Shown here piece after piece: positions 1 to 10,664 of a stretch of 64,000 nt of DNA (positions within the stretch are counted from its first letter, which is position 1; every line of letters starts with the position of its first letter). The stretch lies in the NCBI GenBank assembly GCA_964059195.1, contig CAXKWD010000008.1, forward strand, positions 49,084,502 through 49,148,501, written 5' to 3'. The translations under genes and the position numbers were made by a program. Origin of the DNA: Ectobius pallidus (lineage: Eukaryota > Arthropoda > Insecta > Blattodea > Ectobiidae). Below the pieces are notes generated by a model that was not told the DNA's origin, ran no database searches, and saw only the letters and a program-made list of their open reading frames with translations.

Positions 1-308
1 ATGGTGCTACACCAAATGCAAGCTAGTACGAAGATATCCAATCTTCACAATAATAACACAATAATACACATAAGTTAACATAATTTGTACTTCTTTGTAG
101 TGAAATTATCAAATGATTTCTTCTCTAATGTCTGTAACTAATGTTCACAAGAATAATAAATATCTTTAAATATGAAAGCTGATAATGTCTATAATTCCAC
201 ATTTAATGCAGAGACTTGAATAGAAAATTGTGTCTGTAGAGCATTCATTGAACATGCTCATTTATTACATGATTTTGTACTTAAGAACTGTCTGTGTTTG
301 TTCATGTA

Positions 309-1265
309 CAGAGTGGGCCAAAAGTCGCGATCGGATAATGTTTATATTGAAATAACTCATTTTCCGAAACCGAAAACTAATTAAAAACTAGTCATAGGCT
401 GAGAGGAATATTTACCCCCTTCATATACGTTTTGTAGCATTAGTTTGTCAATTTTCCGATAGAGCAAGGACATTGTTGTGTTCTAGTGACAAGCCAGATT
501 TTTCTTGCGCGCGAGTTTATTCGGCGATTGTTGTCGATGTGAAACGCTGTGTTATGTTTGTGTTGTAAGCAATGGCGGATACAAGCAAATATACGATTGA
601 GGAACGTCTCATTGTTAGTGTGTGGGTTCATGAAAAAGAACAAACTGGCGAAACGTACGAAGAAATCAGAGAGAACTTCTTTCGTCGTTTCAGTAAAGCA
701 GCTCCCACTGAAGCCAAACTACGGACACTGGAAAAGAAGACTTTCTCAAAAGGCTCTGTATTGGATGCAAAACGCAGCGGAAGACCTAAAAAATATTGCG
801 GCGATGATGTCAGTAATCGTCTGAGTGAATCATTGGAGCGTTCACCGATGAAATCAACAAGGACCAAGCGATCGGTAGAAATGCAGATCCCAAGAACTTC
901 GTCTTGCGACAACTGGCTCTGGTCCTACTTAAAAGAAAATCTTGGAATGATTCGGAAGGATTCTGTTGAACAACTGAAGAGAGAGATCATCCGTATCTTC
1001 AGAACGATCACTCCCGAAATGCTGAGGCGAGCAAGCAGAAGGACATGGCGGCGCATTCAACTGTGCGCGGAAAACGATGGTGCACATACCGAAACTTTTG
1101 ACGTTTAACAATGACGCTGACAGGCCCAGGGAACTTTATTTTACCATATTTCCATCCCTTAATACCTGCTACTTCAATAAATAAAGATTTTACGTCAATT
1201 GTGGCATTTTATTATTGCATAAACTAACATACAAAATAACCGATCGCGACTTTTGGCCCACTCTG
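309..1265 (+). mobile_element. Internally deleted mariner-like element
   Basis: The two ends are inverted repeats of about 27 bp, beginning CAGAGTGGGCCAAAAGTCGC on the left with its reverse complement on the right. Each end is flanked by TA (307-308 and 1266-1267), the target duplication of Tc1/mariner elements. At 957 bp the copy is shorter than a full mariner and its coding region is broken in the middle (see the transposase remnant at 572-1108), so it cannot move without help from another copy. Confidence 0.85.
572..1108 (+). pseudogene. Mariner transposase remnant: N-terminal HTH fused to C-terminal tail
   Basis: The 178-residue frame starts MADTSKYTIEERLIV, the helix-turn-helix opening common in insect mariner-type transposases, and continues to an SMKSTRK-like linker near residues 92-98. 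It ends with a tail of the type LRRASRRTWRRIQLC near residues 150-165, as expected at a transposase C-terminus. The catalytic DDE/DDD core that should lie between them is missing, so the element was deleted internally from about residue 115 to 145. The frame lies wholly between the terminal inverted repeats at 309 and 1265. I see no sign that it is used by the host. Confidence 0.7.
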
Positions 1266-1267
1266 TA

Positions 1268-1944
1268 CATTACTCGTGTAATATGATTGTGTACTAAATA
1301 CTGTCTGTATTTATTCATATGGTTGAAGTTTATATTGATATTCATTTACATGTATGTTAATTCAGAAATAACTCACGTAACTTTGCACTGTTTCGTAACA
1401 AGGTCAATGACTGCTGTTGCTGTATGCTGTGCTGTATGCACATGACGTGCGCTGACGTGATGATACAATATTATAGTTACTGACTATAATACCCACTGCT
1501 GATGTCGTAAGAACAAACGTTCCTTGTAGAAATAACTTCTGCTGAAGTCTGTTGAATTGTGATGATTTGTCTTTCATAGACAAAATGTTGATACAGAAGG
1601 GCAGCTGATGCCGCTTGTCTCGATGCTTCGAGAATACTCTGTTGAGGGGCGGTTGCATCCGTGTGTAGAGAGAGAGAGAGGCGGCTGTTGCCGCTGATGC
1701 AACTGCTTGTTGAACGTTGCTGAAGTTCAACTGATGAGAGTGAATGTGCAACTGAAGTTCCACTGGTGGATCCAGCAATGCCACTGATGTGGCTGACGAG
1801 TGTAACTGAAGAAAGGCGGCTGCTGCCGCTGTAGTCAAACACACACTCTGTCACTCTCTCTGTCACTGCAACACTGAAGATTCCGAAGTTTCGGCCTCTC
1901 CAAGAAACCTAGCGTGTCCGCTAGGGGCGCTGAACCGCTGCCGC
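1268..1944. repeat. Repeat-like CTG/GCC-rich stretch, no gene
   Basis: From about 1,405 to 1,870 the DNA is an irregular run of CTGCTGTTGCCGCTGATGC-like and AACTGAAG words. This leaves long open frames on the minus strand that read as low-complexity Ser/Ala/Leu-rich protein. I regard those frames as artefacts of the repeat. A degenerate interspersed or satellite origin is likely, but I cannot name the family. Confidence 0.4.
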
Positions 1945-2745
1945 ATTCGACGGTGACGTCATTAGACGTTTTCAAGAACTCCACTGAACTTCTGTGGTTC
2001 GAGCAGAACCAGGTCTAATAGATTTTACAAAACCGGTTCCACGATATGAGGGACTTCAGAGGTATACTTAGATGAGTTACGAAACTATTAAATAATTTAT
2101 TTCAGTGTTATGATGGCAGCCATTAGTAGGATGGTTTTAGGGTTGACGACACAGGTGGCGCGCAGGTGGCGCTGGAGGGGAGGGAGGTGCGGCTATGACG
2201 TCACGGCTATGACATCAGGAGGGGAGGGAGGCGCGGCTATGACATCACGGAGTGGAAGGTCGCGAGGGTATGACGTCACGACCTACCACATGATTCAAAA
2301 TGGCGGACCAAACGCGCGATTCCGATTTGGAAATTAAAAATGGTGGTAAATTTGAAAATTAGATAATGGTAGAAGGCAGAGGATTTGAAAATTCAAGATG
2401 GTGCTCAACTTAAAGTTGTAATTGTTAGAAGGCGGGGGATTTGAACATTTCAAATGGTAGAAGGTGTGGGAGATATGAAATTTGTTAAATATATATTTGT
2501 GGAAGGGGAAATTTGAAAATTTAAGATGGCGACACTGCGCACGTCTGTATGACGTAAGAGACGGAATGAAACAGGAAGGTGCAATGCTTACGTCATGGAG
2601 GGGAAGGCGGTATGCTTACGTCATCGGGAGGATTGCTTACGTAAGATGTATAATGAGAGGGGAAGGTGGGTTGCTTTTATGACGTTACGACCTACCTCAA
2701 CGGTGGATGGAGTGACGTCACGACGTACGTCATGGTTCAATATGG
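1945..2745. repeat. Cluster of TGACGTCA (CRE-like) sites in degenerate GA-rich repeats
   Basis: About ten copies or near-copies of the palindrome TGACGTCA (also TTACGTCAT and TGACGTTA) occur here, for example near 1953, 2206, 2272, 2548, 2597, 2620 and 2714. They are embedded in imperfect units containing GGAGGGGAGGGAGG and CTATGACGTCACGG. The same 8-mer occurs at the ends of both giant palindromes, so this may be the eroded terminus of a related element. The middle part (2335-2540) also has repeated AAGATGGTGG words that recur at 9410-9500 and 10,070-10,150. Confidence 0.45.
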
Positions 2746-3559
2746 CGGATTTCAACAAATATATTTTATGATGTTTTTGCATGACAGCATCACAGACGCG
2801 ACCGGAAGTGTATCAACATACATTGTAGTTTCTTACGGAACATAAATGCAACGACAGCAATAATTTTATGCCTACAAGCATTTTTATAATTGTGTTGGGG
2901 GACGACTTAAAATTATATTTTATCATACAATTTAAATTTTGATGTCGATTAAGATGTCTATTTCTCTAAAACATTAATTTTTCACTATGGTCCTGGAATC
3001 GACTCAGCCTCGGTTTGGTTACTAGCACACAAGTTAAACATTCATTTTCACTATGTTCCTTTAAAGGTGGCCATTGCATAAGGTTGATAACCTTCACCTC
3101 AGTGCCTACAGAACTTCATGGACTATACTTCGTAATAATATGTTATATGATATTCAATTTGCGTATAGGTTTTGAAAAGCCGATATTGTATTTTATATGT
3201 GAGTCTTCAACCAATGCAGTACAGATTTCCGCTGAGTTAAGCTAACCATGGTGGATAAAATTTCATAGTATGTAGTAGTAGTCTTATCATTGAGACTTAT
3301 CCTTTTCTTTTAAACATTAAATATCCATTCAATATACCTTGTGTTTGCTCTATGTGTAAATTAATATTACATTGAAACACATTGCATGCTCCTATTTTCA
3401 TTATAATAAACCAATGTTTCTTCCCCGACAGATCTTACGTTCAATGCTTTACTATGAAATATTATTAAAAACCAGGTAGCATCCGATACTGATTGATCTT
3501 GTATATTAGAAAATCATACAACATGCCTGGTTCATATTTCAATTGTCAGCATTTAATGT
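2746..3559. other. No gene seen; short SINE fragment
   Basis: The stretch is AT-rich with no convincing coding sequence. At about 2,984-3,016 there is a fragment (ACTATGGTCCTGGAATCGAC) of the same SINE family that is better preserved at 16,450 and 63,850. Confidence 0.4.
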
Positions 3560-3927
3560 GAGAAATTGTATATTTTATTCTCACAAGACCAGAAATATAA
3601 TTTTTTTACAAGTAAGCAAAAAATCAGTCGCGACCGGAAAAGGTTCAGACATGCGTATCTGAATTCTACACTTTCATCAATGTCAAATGTGATATCCTAT
3701 ATAATATTATACTTAGAAGTACATTTTCATAATTTTTGCATACATCTTTGTTCACACAATTTATTGTTGATATCACGGATACCACATAGGTCTACATCAG
3801 TATAAGTGTTTACATTCTAGTGCTGAGATAAACGTTTATACTCCACCTTTAGCATGCAGTAATCTAGCTTCAGTATGTAAACACGTTTCCTTGCGATATG
3901 AGCAGATTTATCGCTATTAGTTCAACA

Positions 3928-4747
3928 ATGCAGTCAGCAACCTCATCACCATCATCTTCGTTCATCAACATATATACGATGTATATGGACATCGAGTGAA
4001 GAGTGTTCACTTCCCAATCGAATATATCACTGCATATGGGCATAACCAGCTCCATGAGGAGTTGGTGGAAATTTTCCCTTGCGGTAAAGAGGCAACAAAA
4101 TTCCTTTGTGGAGAGAGACATGATAAGGTTAGAATCCTACAATCCTGCGATGGTGTCGAACACATCATAGCATGTCAGGACCCGTCACCATAATCTACAG
4201 CACAAGTGTGGGGGAAGGAAGTGCTAATATGAGTGCTACGTATTCATCGCACAATGTCGAAAGGTATGTACTTAATTTTATCATAATCATTTTCCATATT
4301 TTATTTTGTACTAAATCTAAGTTTTCTGCGATTTGTTAAATATCTATATATTGTTTTTTCTGAATTTTATTTTAGTGGTCTGGCATAGTATATTTCTTTG
4401 AGGTACAACTTTTTAGAATTTTATTTTGTGCTAAATCTAAGTTTCCTGCGATTTGTAAAATTTCTATAAATTGTTTTTTCTGAATTTTATTTTAGTGATC
4501 TGCCAAAATTTATTTCTTTGAGGTACAACTTTTTAGAATTTCATCCTGTGATCATTTTTAAGGTTTATTCTCTGATTTATGTAAATTTTTCGAAGTTGCT
4601 ACCCCCGATATCAAACACCCTCACACAGCAACATTTCTCATACGATTTTGTTTTACTATGTTTCAGATGACAAACGACATACTGAGAACTCTGCGAATTA
4701 AAATGAACTTACCTACTTTTGACGATGATGCGTTGCAAGAGTTGTAA
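3928..4747 (+). pseudogene. Unrecognised two-exon gene, copy A (decayed)
   Basis: Compared with its paralogue at 10,665-11,870, this copy has a conserved start (ACAATGCAGTC) and a first exon ending at a GTATGT donor after 4,263. After an intron of about 410 bp, a TTTCAG acceptor opens a second exon at 4,677 that ends in TAA at 4,745. The conserved core reads VHFPIEYITAYGHNQL then EELVEIFP. The second exon gives MTNDILRTLRIKMNLP. Both splice sites and the last-exon length are kept in the two copies, so this was a real spliced gene of about 190 residues. Copy A has a frameshift near 3,975 and in-frame stops near 4,193 and 4,228. I do not recognise the family, and I see no catalytic motif. Confidence 0.5.
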
Positions 4748-4989
4748 TTCTACAACGATAATGTATTTAGATTATGAGTAAAATATTTATTATAAAGAAA
4801 TCATTTCCGGTATATCTTCATCAGAATTTTTTCAATTTGAATTGTCTGATAAAGTTAAGTTTTAACCTAAAAATACATGCCTCTTCCTTATCCTCATCAC
4901 ATATCATTGGATTCTGCCATCAAGATGATTATTTATTTATCACGTCACAAAATATGATACTTATTTCAAAAGAGTCTTAATTATTCAAG

Positions 4990-5555
4990 GTTTAGTGAAC
5001 TAGTGTTAAAAAATACTAATATAGTAACAAAAACTTACAAATTTCAAGCATTTTATTATGGAAAGACTCTTATGTCATGTATAATTTTTTTAGCTATTGT
5101 TTAACTTATATTTTTTGTATCAATTGTTTATGATAGTAATAGAAGTAGGAAAAAAACATACATCTTGAAGCGTATACAGAATGAGATTCATGTCACAAGA
5201 CGTTCATACGAGAAGGCCTGGATTAGTCAGTAGAGAATATCGCTTTCACAGTCACTTTACGGGTTTAAAATACCGTGAGTATTTCTGTGCATCTACAATA
5301 AGGAAAAAAATAAGTCGTTCTTAAATTGCATGATAAAATTTGTATTTCATCTTCTTTTTTCATTACGTTTGTTTTGTAATATATCGTACAGGGTATTGGA
5401 TGTGATTTTGAAATTATTTTTACTACAACAATTGTTGGTTATTTTATGTGTTCATTATTTTCAACAGGTTGATCTTATAAACTTGAACCGTGGTCTTATT
5501 CCAGTATTAGTAATGTTTTTTGACCACTTATTAAAGTATTACATAGTCATGCAAC
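4990..5555. other. No gene seen
   Basis: This is AT-rich intergenic or intronic DNA between decayed gene copy A and the Tc1-like element. The frames here are hydrophobic products of T-rich sequence and show no motif. Confidence 0.3.
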
Positions 5556-5559
5556 AGTA

Positions 5560-6331
5560 CAGTCGGTCAAATAAAAAACGTCGGGACTCGTATGCTGTTA
5601 AAATTAAAGTTTTGACGCATTAGTTCACAAGTTTCCTATAAAAAACACAAAATACAGGTCATTTTCGGAACATATGAGGCCATGCGGCAGGAGGGAAAAT
5701 ATGAACAAGGAGGGAAAAAATGAAAATCGCGGAAAGCGCAACACACGATATTCAACTTAATGCATTGTCATAATTCATTTTGCTTTGTGTCATCGCCACA
5801 TACAAATGCTAACGTGAGAGAAAGTGTAGTTAGGGCTGTAATTGACCTGCATTTTTCGGTCTCTGAAGCAGCGCGAAGGTTCCATATTTATGAAAGAGCA
5901 GCTCAGAGGAGGGAACTTCACTATAATGCGACCGGAAGTTTTCATAGCAAACGTTGATCTGGTCGGACGCGTATTTCGATGCTAAGATTGGTTGCAGAAG
6001 TTGAGCGTAAGTAATTGATTTTACACTAGAAGTACCGGTATTATAAAATAAAATCTTTAAAAAATGCTCCTTGAATAAACATATTCCTCGCGAATCTATT
6101 AATTATTAATATTATAAAAATTTGCAACCAAGAATATGGCGGATTTGAGGCATATAGCCACAGCCTTCTATACATGTTTGTTTTGGAACAAAACTGACTA
6201 AATAATCAAGAAAATACATGGATAGACAAGAGGCGTGTGTGAACCTAACCTTAAGTCTTCCTGTACATGCGCATATGCTCGTTCGTGATACTTAATCAAA
6301 TACCGCCCGACGTTTTTTATTTGACCGACTG
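5560..6331 (+). mobile_element. Deleted Tc1-like element
   Basis: Inverted ends of about 26 bp begin CAGTCGGTCAAATAAAAAAC, and TA flanks both sides (5558-5559 and 6332-6333). The interior, about 5,800-6,007 on the + strand, encodes a helix-turn-helix segment with words such as VRESVVRAVIDLHFS and SEAARRF. This resembles the N-terminal DNA-binding part of a Tc1/pogo-type transposase. A stop follows soon after and no DDE domain remains, so the 772-bp copy is non-autonomous. Confidence 0.75.
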
Positions 6332-6333
6332 TA

Positions 6334-6965
6334 CTTTGTCAAATTGTAATAACGGGATCTTTATCATAATTTGCAGAGCACCCGTGCGTTTATACGTGTT
6401 AATATTGTTTTAAATTCAAAGACGTAGCATCCGTTCATCTTCTTGACTGTAATATCATTTCATTTTACTTCGGTTATGTTCGCCCCGCATATTCCATTCC
6501 ATTTCTACAGTTCTACTTTTGAGGCTTCTTTGAACAAGGCAATCATTCACTTCGTCTCATTATGACACCTACTAGGAAACCTTAGGAAAAGTATTCTTTA
6601 AATCTAGTTCTGCTATCTAAATTTCCTTCTTTGCCAATGGCTGGGTCATCTTCAAGCTGGATAAGAAAATTAAAAAAAAACTCACCGATCACAATTCTAG
6701 CAACTAAGCTGACGGATGAAACAAATATAATTATTATTACTATTATTATTACACTCTAACTTTATAGCCTTAGAGGGACAACACATGCTCCCTTTCACAC
6801 AATTGATTTCGGTATTAGGTGGTAATATTATGGTTGAAGCTGTAAGCACAGCAGTTTTCCAATTACGAGTTAACATTTCTTTATACTATTGATTCTTCTG
6901 AAGTCCTCACAAATATCAGTACACACCCTTTGAGGGTTTTCTTCAGAAAAATCAGTACACGATTG
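6334..6965. other. No gene seen; short ATT microsatellite
   Basis: The only structure I see is an (ATT)n tract near 6,727-6,757. No frame shows a motif. Confidence 0.3.
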
Positions 6966-6973
6966 GTATAGAA

Positions 6974-8031
6974 CAGTGGTCTCCAACTCGCTGTATTTTG
7001 TGCGCGTGCAAACAGGTTTGCACCGTGCGACCCCTGTGCACCACGTTACGTCAGTCTGAGACAGGGTTCCGTTGAAAGGATGGGTCGTCTCTTTCGCCAA
7101 CTTCCAAGTATTATGTCGGGTGTAGAACGTAATCCAATATGTAGGCAATCGACCCCAACATTTATGATAATATATACCAATATAGAAGTTTGAGTGACGT
7201 TTTCCCAAACTATATTTCCCCGACTGCTAGTATTTTGTCCATGTGCGGATCTACGTACATATGCGAACATTTTTTTTTTACTCATGAAAATAAACAGAAC
7301 CCGCAGCAGAAGTCAACTGTCAGATGAAAACGTACAATGTGAACTTAGACTGACCGCTGCTAAAACATTGATTCCAGATGTTGAAAAACTAGTGCGTCAA
7401 AAGAGACAACAAAAATCAAGAAAACTAGCTTCCACTCGTGAGTGATTTTGTAGTGTGAAATGCTTTATTTGAGCTGTTCTTTAATACTGCAGTATTACAT
7501 GGAGATTATAGTTTCTATGAATTTTGTTTGAAATATAACTTTAGTATTAATATTTGTGTTCAATAATATAAATATGGAAGTGTGTCATTTAAAGGAATAA
7601 GTCTAGGTTTTGTTTTCATTTCACAGAACTTGTGGCATTACAATTTAATTATTATAAAATTGAATAGAATCAGGGACTTTTCAACTATGTTCAAAACGAC
7701 AGATTTAATTTGTGTGTATTATTTTGCTAGGAATATATTGTACATTATTTCCATTGTTACAAACATCAAGATTTCACGAATGTTCTTTGTAGAAAACATA
7801 AGTAAATGATAATGAAATAATAATGTAATAAAACATTTATACAACAGTCATCTGTTGATATTCCAATATAATTTGTGAATTTCAAAAGCCTAATGAGCAT
7901 GCCGCCACTGAACTCAAGAGAGGCAGTAGGCCTATACCACGCGGTGTGTGCACACTAAATGATTCTAGCGTGCAATGGGTAAGCTTGCACTGACTGTTGT
8001 ACTCATTGTGCAACGAGTTGGTGGCCGCTGG
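6974..8031 (+). mobile_element. hAT element remnant with 8-bp target duplication
   Basis: The left end CAGTGGTCTCCAACTCG and the right end CGAGTTGGTGGCCGCTG are imperfect inverted repeats (14 of 17 match). They are bracketed by the identical 8-mer GTATAGAA at 6966-6973 and 8032-8039, as expected for hAT transposition. At 1,058 bp it is deleted relative to an autonomous hAT. Only a C-terminal transposase fragment remains inside. Confidence 0.85.
7284..7445 (+). pseudogene. hAT transposase C-terminal fragment
   Basis: The frame contains SRSQLSDENVQCELRL followed by IPDVEKLV. This matches the C-terminal tail of hAT-type transposases (the SQLSDEHL...L...S..PDI.KL pattern in ZBED5/GTF2IRD2-like proteins), just after the dimerisation region. 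It ends at a natural-looking stop and lies inside the hAT inverted repeats. All upstream catalytic and zinc-finger regions are gone. Confidence 0.65.
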
Positions 8032-8224
8032 TATAGAACCACTGTACATCTGCAGCGATGATAATAGTCCTAACGTCAATTCACATTCTTTTTCGGTCAT
8101 CCATATTTTTATGTCCTTTCCCACTTGTAAGAATTACTTCATTATAGAATTTATTATAAATAACAAGTATCAGAACTCATTAAAGATTAGTGTTGTAAAT
8201 AAGTTACTACTAAGGATTTTAAAT

Positions 8225-8960
8225 TTTACTCTATCTATATAAATCACTGCTCTAGCTGTAAAAATGATAATTTCTTGAAAATGCGTTTAAGAATTCATTT
8301 CGAAACCTCATATTTCTAAGCGTTTAGTCACACTTTAAAACAAGATTTTCCACAGAAATCCACTTAAATATCGAAGTTTTTACATAAACTAACTATAAAT
8401 ATCGAGTTTTCTTCACGGATCAACGAAAAATCATACACACACACCCGATGTTTAGGAGAGTATACCTACATACGATTAGGTACATTTCGCACTCATAAAT
8501 GAAACTTTCTTTTATACGAGGCTGTTGTCAATATTCTGGAGGATATGACACGAAGCGTACTGTACAGCATTCATCAGTCTTTTTTATATAAATTTAATAT
8601 CTTTACATCGATTGCCTTAAAAGAATCGGACCAGCCATAGCTTCAAAAAACTTATTTGTACGATTGCATAAATGAACATTACAATATAATGTTATAAAAA
8701 TACGTACTTTTTAAAAAAGACATACAAAAATAGAGAATATTATGAGAATATTATAGGAGGAAAATTCCTCCGACACTGGGAGTTGAACCCAGGACCTTTG
8801 GCTACTCGCGCCAATGCAATACAAAAATAGTCTTCAAAACGAAAAAATTATGTCATTTATCGCGTCTATGATTATAACGGTGTAAACCTATCTCACATAA
8901 AATTTGAACAAAACCAACTCTGTATTGCATGTAGTAATAATTCCTTAAAGCATATGCAAG
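8225..8960 (+). repeat. Ancient duplicated segment, copy A
   Basis: This stretch aligns in the same orientation with 13,165-13,985. Shared words include AAAAATGATAATTTCTTGAA, TTTAGGAGAGTA and CAGTCTTTTTTATATAAAT. The motif ATGATTATAACGGTGTAAA with TCACATAAAA at its inner end also occurs inside palindrome I. Together with gene copies A and B it shows that a large block was duplicated. A tRNA-like SINE fragment interrupts it at 8,755-8,820. There is no coding sequence. Confidence 0.6.
8755..8820 (-). mobile_element. tRNA-derived SINE fragment
   Basis: Read on the minus strand, the stretch contains a B-box-like GGTCCTGGGTTCAACTCCCA, typical of the tRNA-related head of a SINE. The fragment is about 65 bp with no detectable tail. 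Confidence 0.5.
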
Positions 8961-9031
8961 AACAACATGAAGTACAAACACCATCACCATTATCTGCTTC
9001 AGGATTTGAAAGGAAGTGATGCATTTTGTAA

Positions 9032-9175
9032 CGAGAAACTTCAGAAAAATTTCCAGACTGTTATTTGATTGAAAAAGTGTTAAAACGACGTGGGAAACAG
9101 ATTTATGTGCGGTGGCTCGGGTTTACAGACTGTGAAATTTCATGGGTCGACACTAAGGATATTCTATCTGACTAG
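9032..9175 (+). pseudogene. Chromodomain tail of a Polinton/Maverick-type (or retroelement) integrase
   Basis: An open stretch of 47 codons reads YLIEKVLKRRGKQIYVRWLG, then a SWVD box, before a stop. The pattern Y.IEKVLK+R....YVRW.GF....SWV is the chromodomain that caps integrases of Polinton/Maverick elements and some Gypsy elements. A stop lies just upstream (9029-9031), so only this tail survives. Its place among decayed copies of a large element fits an old Polinton, but chromoviral Gypsy elements also have such tails. Confidence 0.5.
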
Positions 9176-9609
9176 GACTTCTACGTATGGAAAATAAAAA
9201 ACATACATTTGCGTAACTTTCTTTTTATTGTATCCCTCTAACATTATTCATGACCCAACTTATAGTGTAGGACATATTATATCAAAACCTTATATACAGA
9301 ATTAAAATACAATACACAAAGTTATTTACATTTTTTAACACTTTTTAATTTGGTTAACTTACGTTAGGTTAGTTTAGTTGGAAATGAAAATTTTAACATT
9401 ATTTCTACGGTGGTAATTCAAGATGTCGAAAGGTGGGAGGAAATTCCAGAGGGCGGAACGCGGGAGGTTATAAAATTGTGGAGGGAATTCAAGATGGTGG
9501 CTTGCTCGTAATGTTTGCGGTACTTTAAGATTTATTATAATCTATTTCCCAAAAACAACGTTTTTAATAATAATCATAATAATAATAATAATAATAATTT
9601 TCAATTGAC

Positions 9610-9712
9610 CAGCCACTATGGCCCTGGGTCGTCTCAGCCTCTAGGTAAAGACGGTCGGAACGTAATTCTCAACCTCTTGGAATCCTCAGTTATCCATGGT
9701 CTATAGAGGGAA
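9610..9712 (+). mobile_element. SINE fragment
   Basis: The CACTATGGCCCTGGGTCGTC and CTCAGCCTC words match the body of the SINE family seen at 16,450, 35,571 and 63,850. The head and tail are missing. An (AAT)n microsatellite lies just before it (9555-9600). Confidence 0.55.
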
Positions 9713-10664
9713 AACTTTACTTAATAATTTGTCATATCCCGTTTTTATAGGGTTACCCTTTACTTAATAATTGCAGCATTAATCATTTGCGTATTGGTTT
9801 TTTGTTTACGAAGTCGGATTGTGAAGAAAGTTTCACTGACATGTGAAACCAGACGATAGCGTCAGCATATTTCGCTTGTTACACGTGGAGCTACATCCGA
9901 TGTGTGTTAGACCCGACACTTCCTTTTGCATTTCTCACTGATGTATAGTCTCTCTCCCTCTCTTTCTTTCTTTGGCTTCCGACACGAGATTTAAAAATTT
10001 GTTTATTATGAATTGGCTCGTAAGAACAAAAGATTTCCAAAAGGAGATTTGAAATTGTATATTTTAGAATGGAGGAAATTGAAAATGGTGGAAGGCGAGA
10101 AATTTAAAATGGCGATGGTGAAGGTGCGAGATTTTAAATTCTATATTTTGAATTTACCATTTTTAACACCTGTGCAAGACTTAAATTGGTTTTTATCCCA
10201 TATTTCAACTTTGGATATAATTCGGCTTTATATTTTACTCAACATTGGATATTTTTAAAGTGAGTCAAGTGTTCAAGGTCATCCTCACAATTCGTGTGGC
10301 ATTCGAGACCGCATTCGAGATTAAATACCATTCACATGTCAATTCTACACTTTCATTAATGTCAAAGACAAGATTCGAGATGATATTACGCTTAGATGTG
10401 AAATTTTCACTCTTTATGCTTACACCTTTGTTCACACGTTTTATTGTTGATAACAAGGTTATCAACAAGATACCATGTAAATAAGGAAGTTAATATTCAT
10501 AAGATTCAATTCGTCAGTATAGGTATCAAATAATTGCATTTTATTGCTGAGATAATCTTTCATACTTCTCCTATCATACGTTCTTGTTATATGTGGTAAG
10601 CTGGCTTCCGTATATAATAGGAAATTCTTGTGGTATGGTCCAATTTCTTGCTAATACTTCAACA

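Noticed and set aside
1404..1866. Minus-strand 146- and 129-codon frames
   Set aside because: They overlap each other in two frames and come from CTG/GCC-rich repeats, with Ser/Ala-biased composition.
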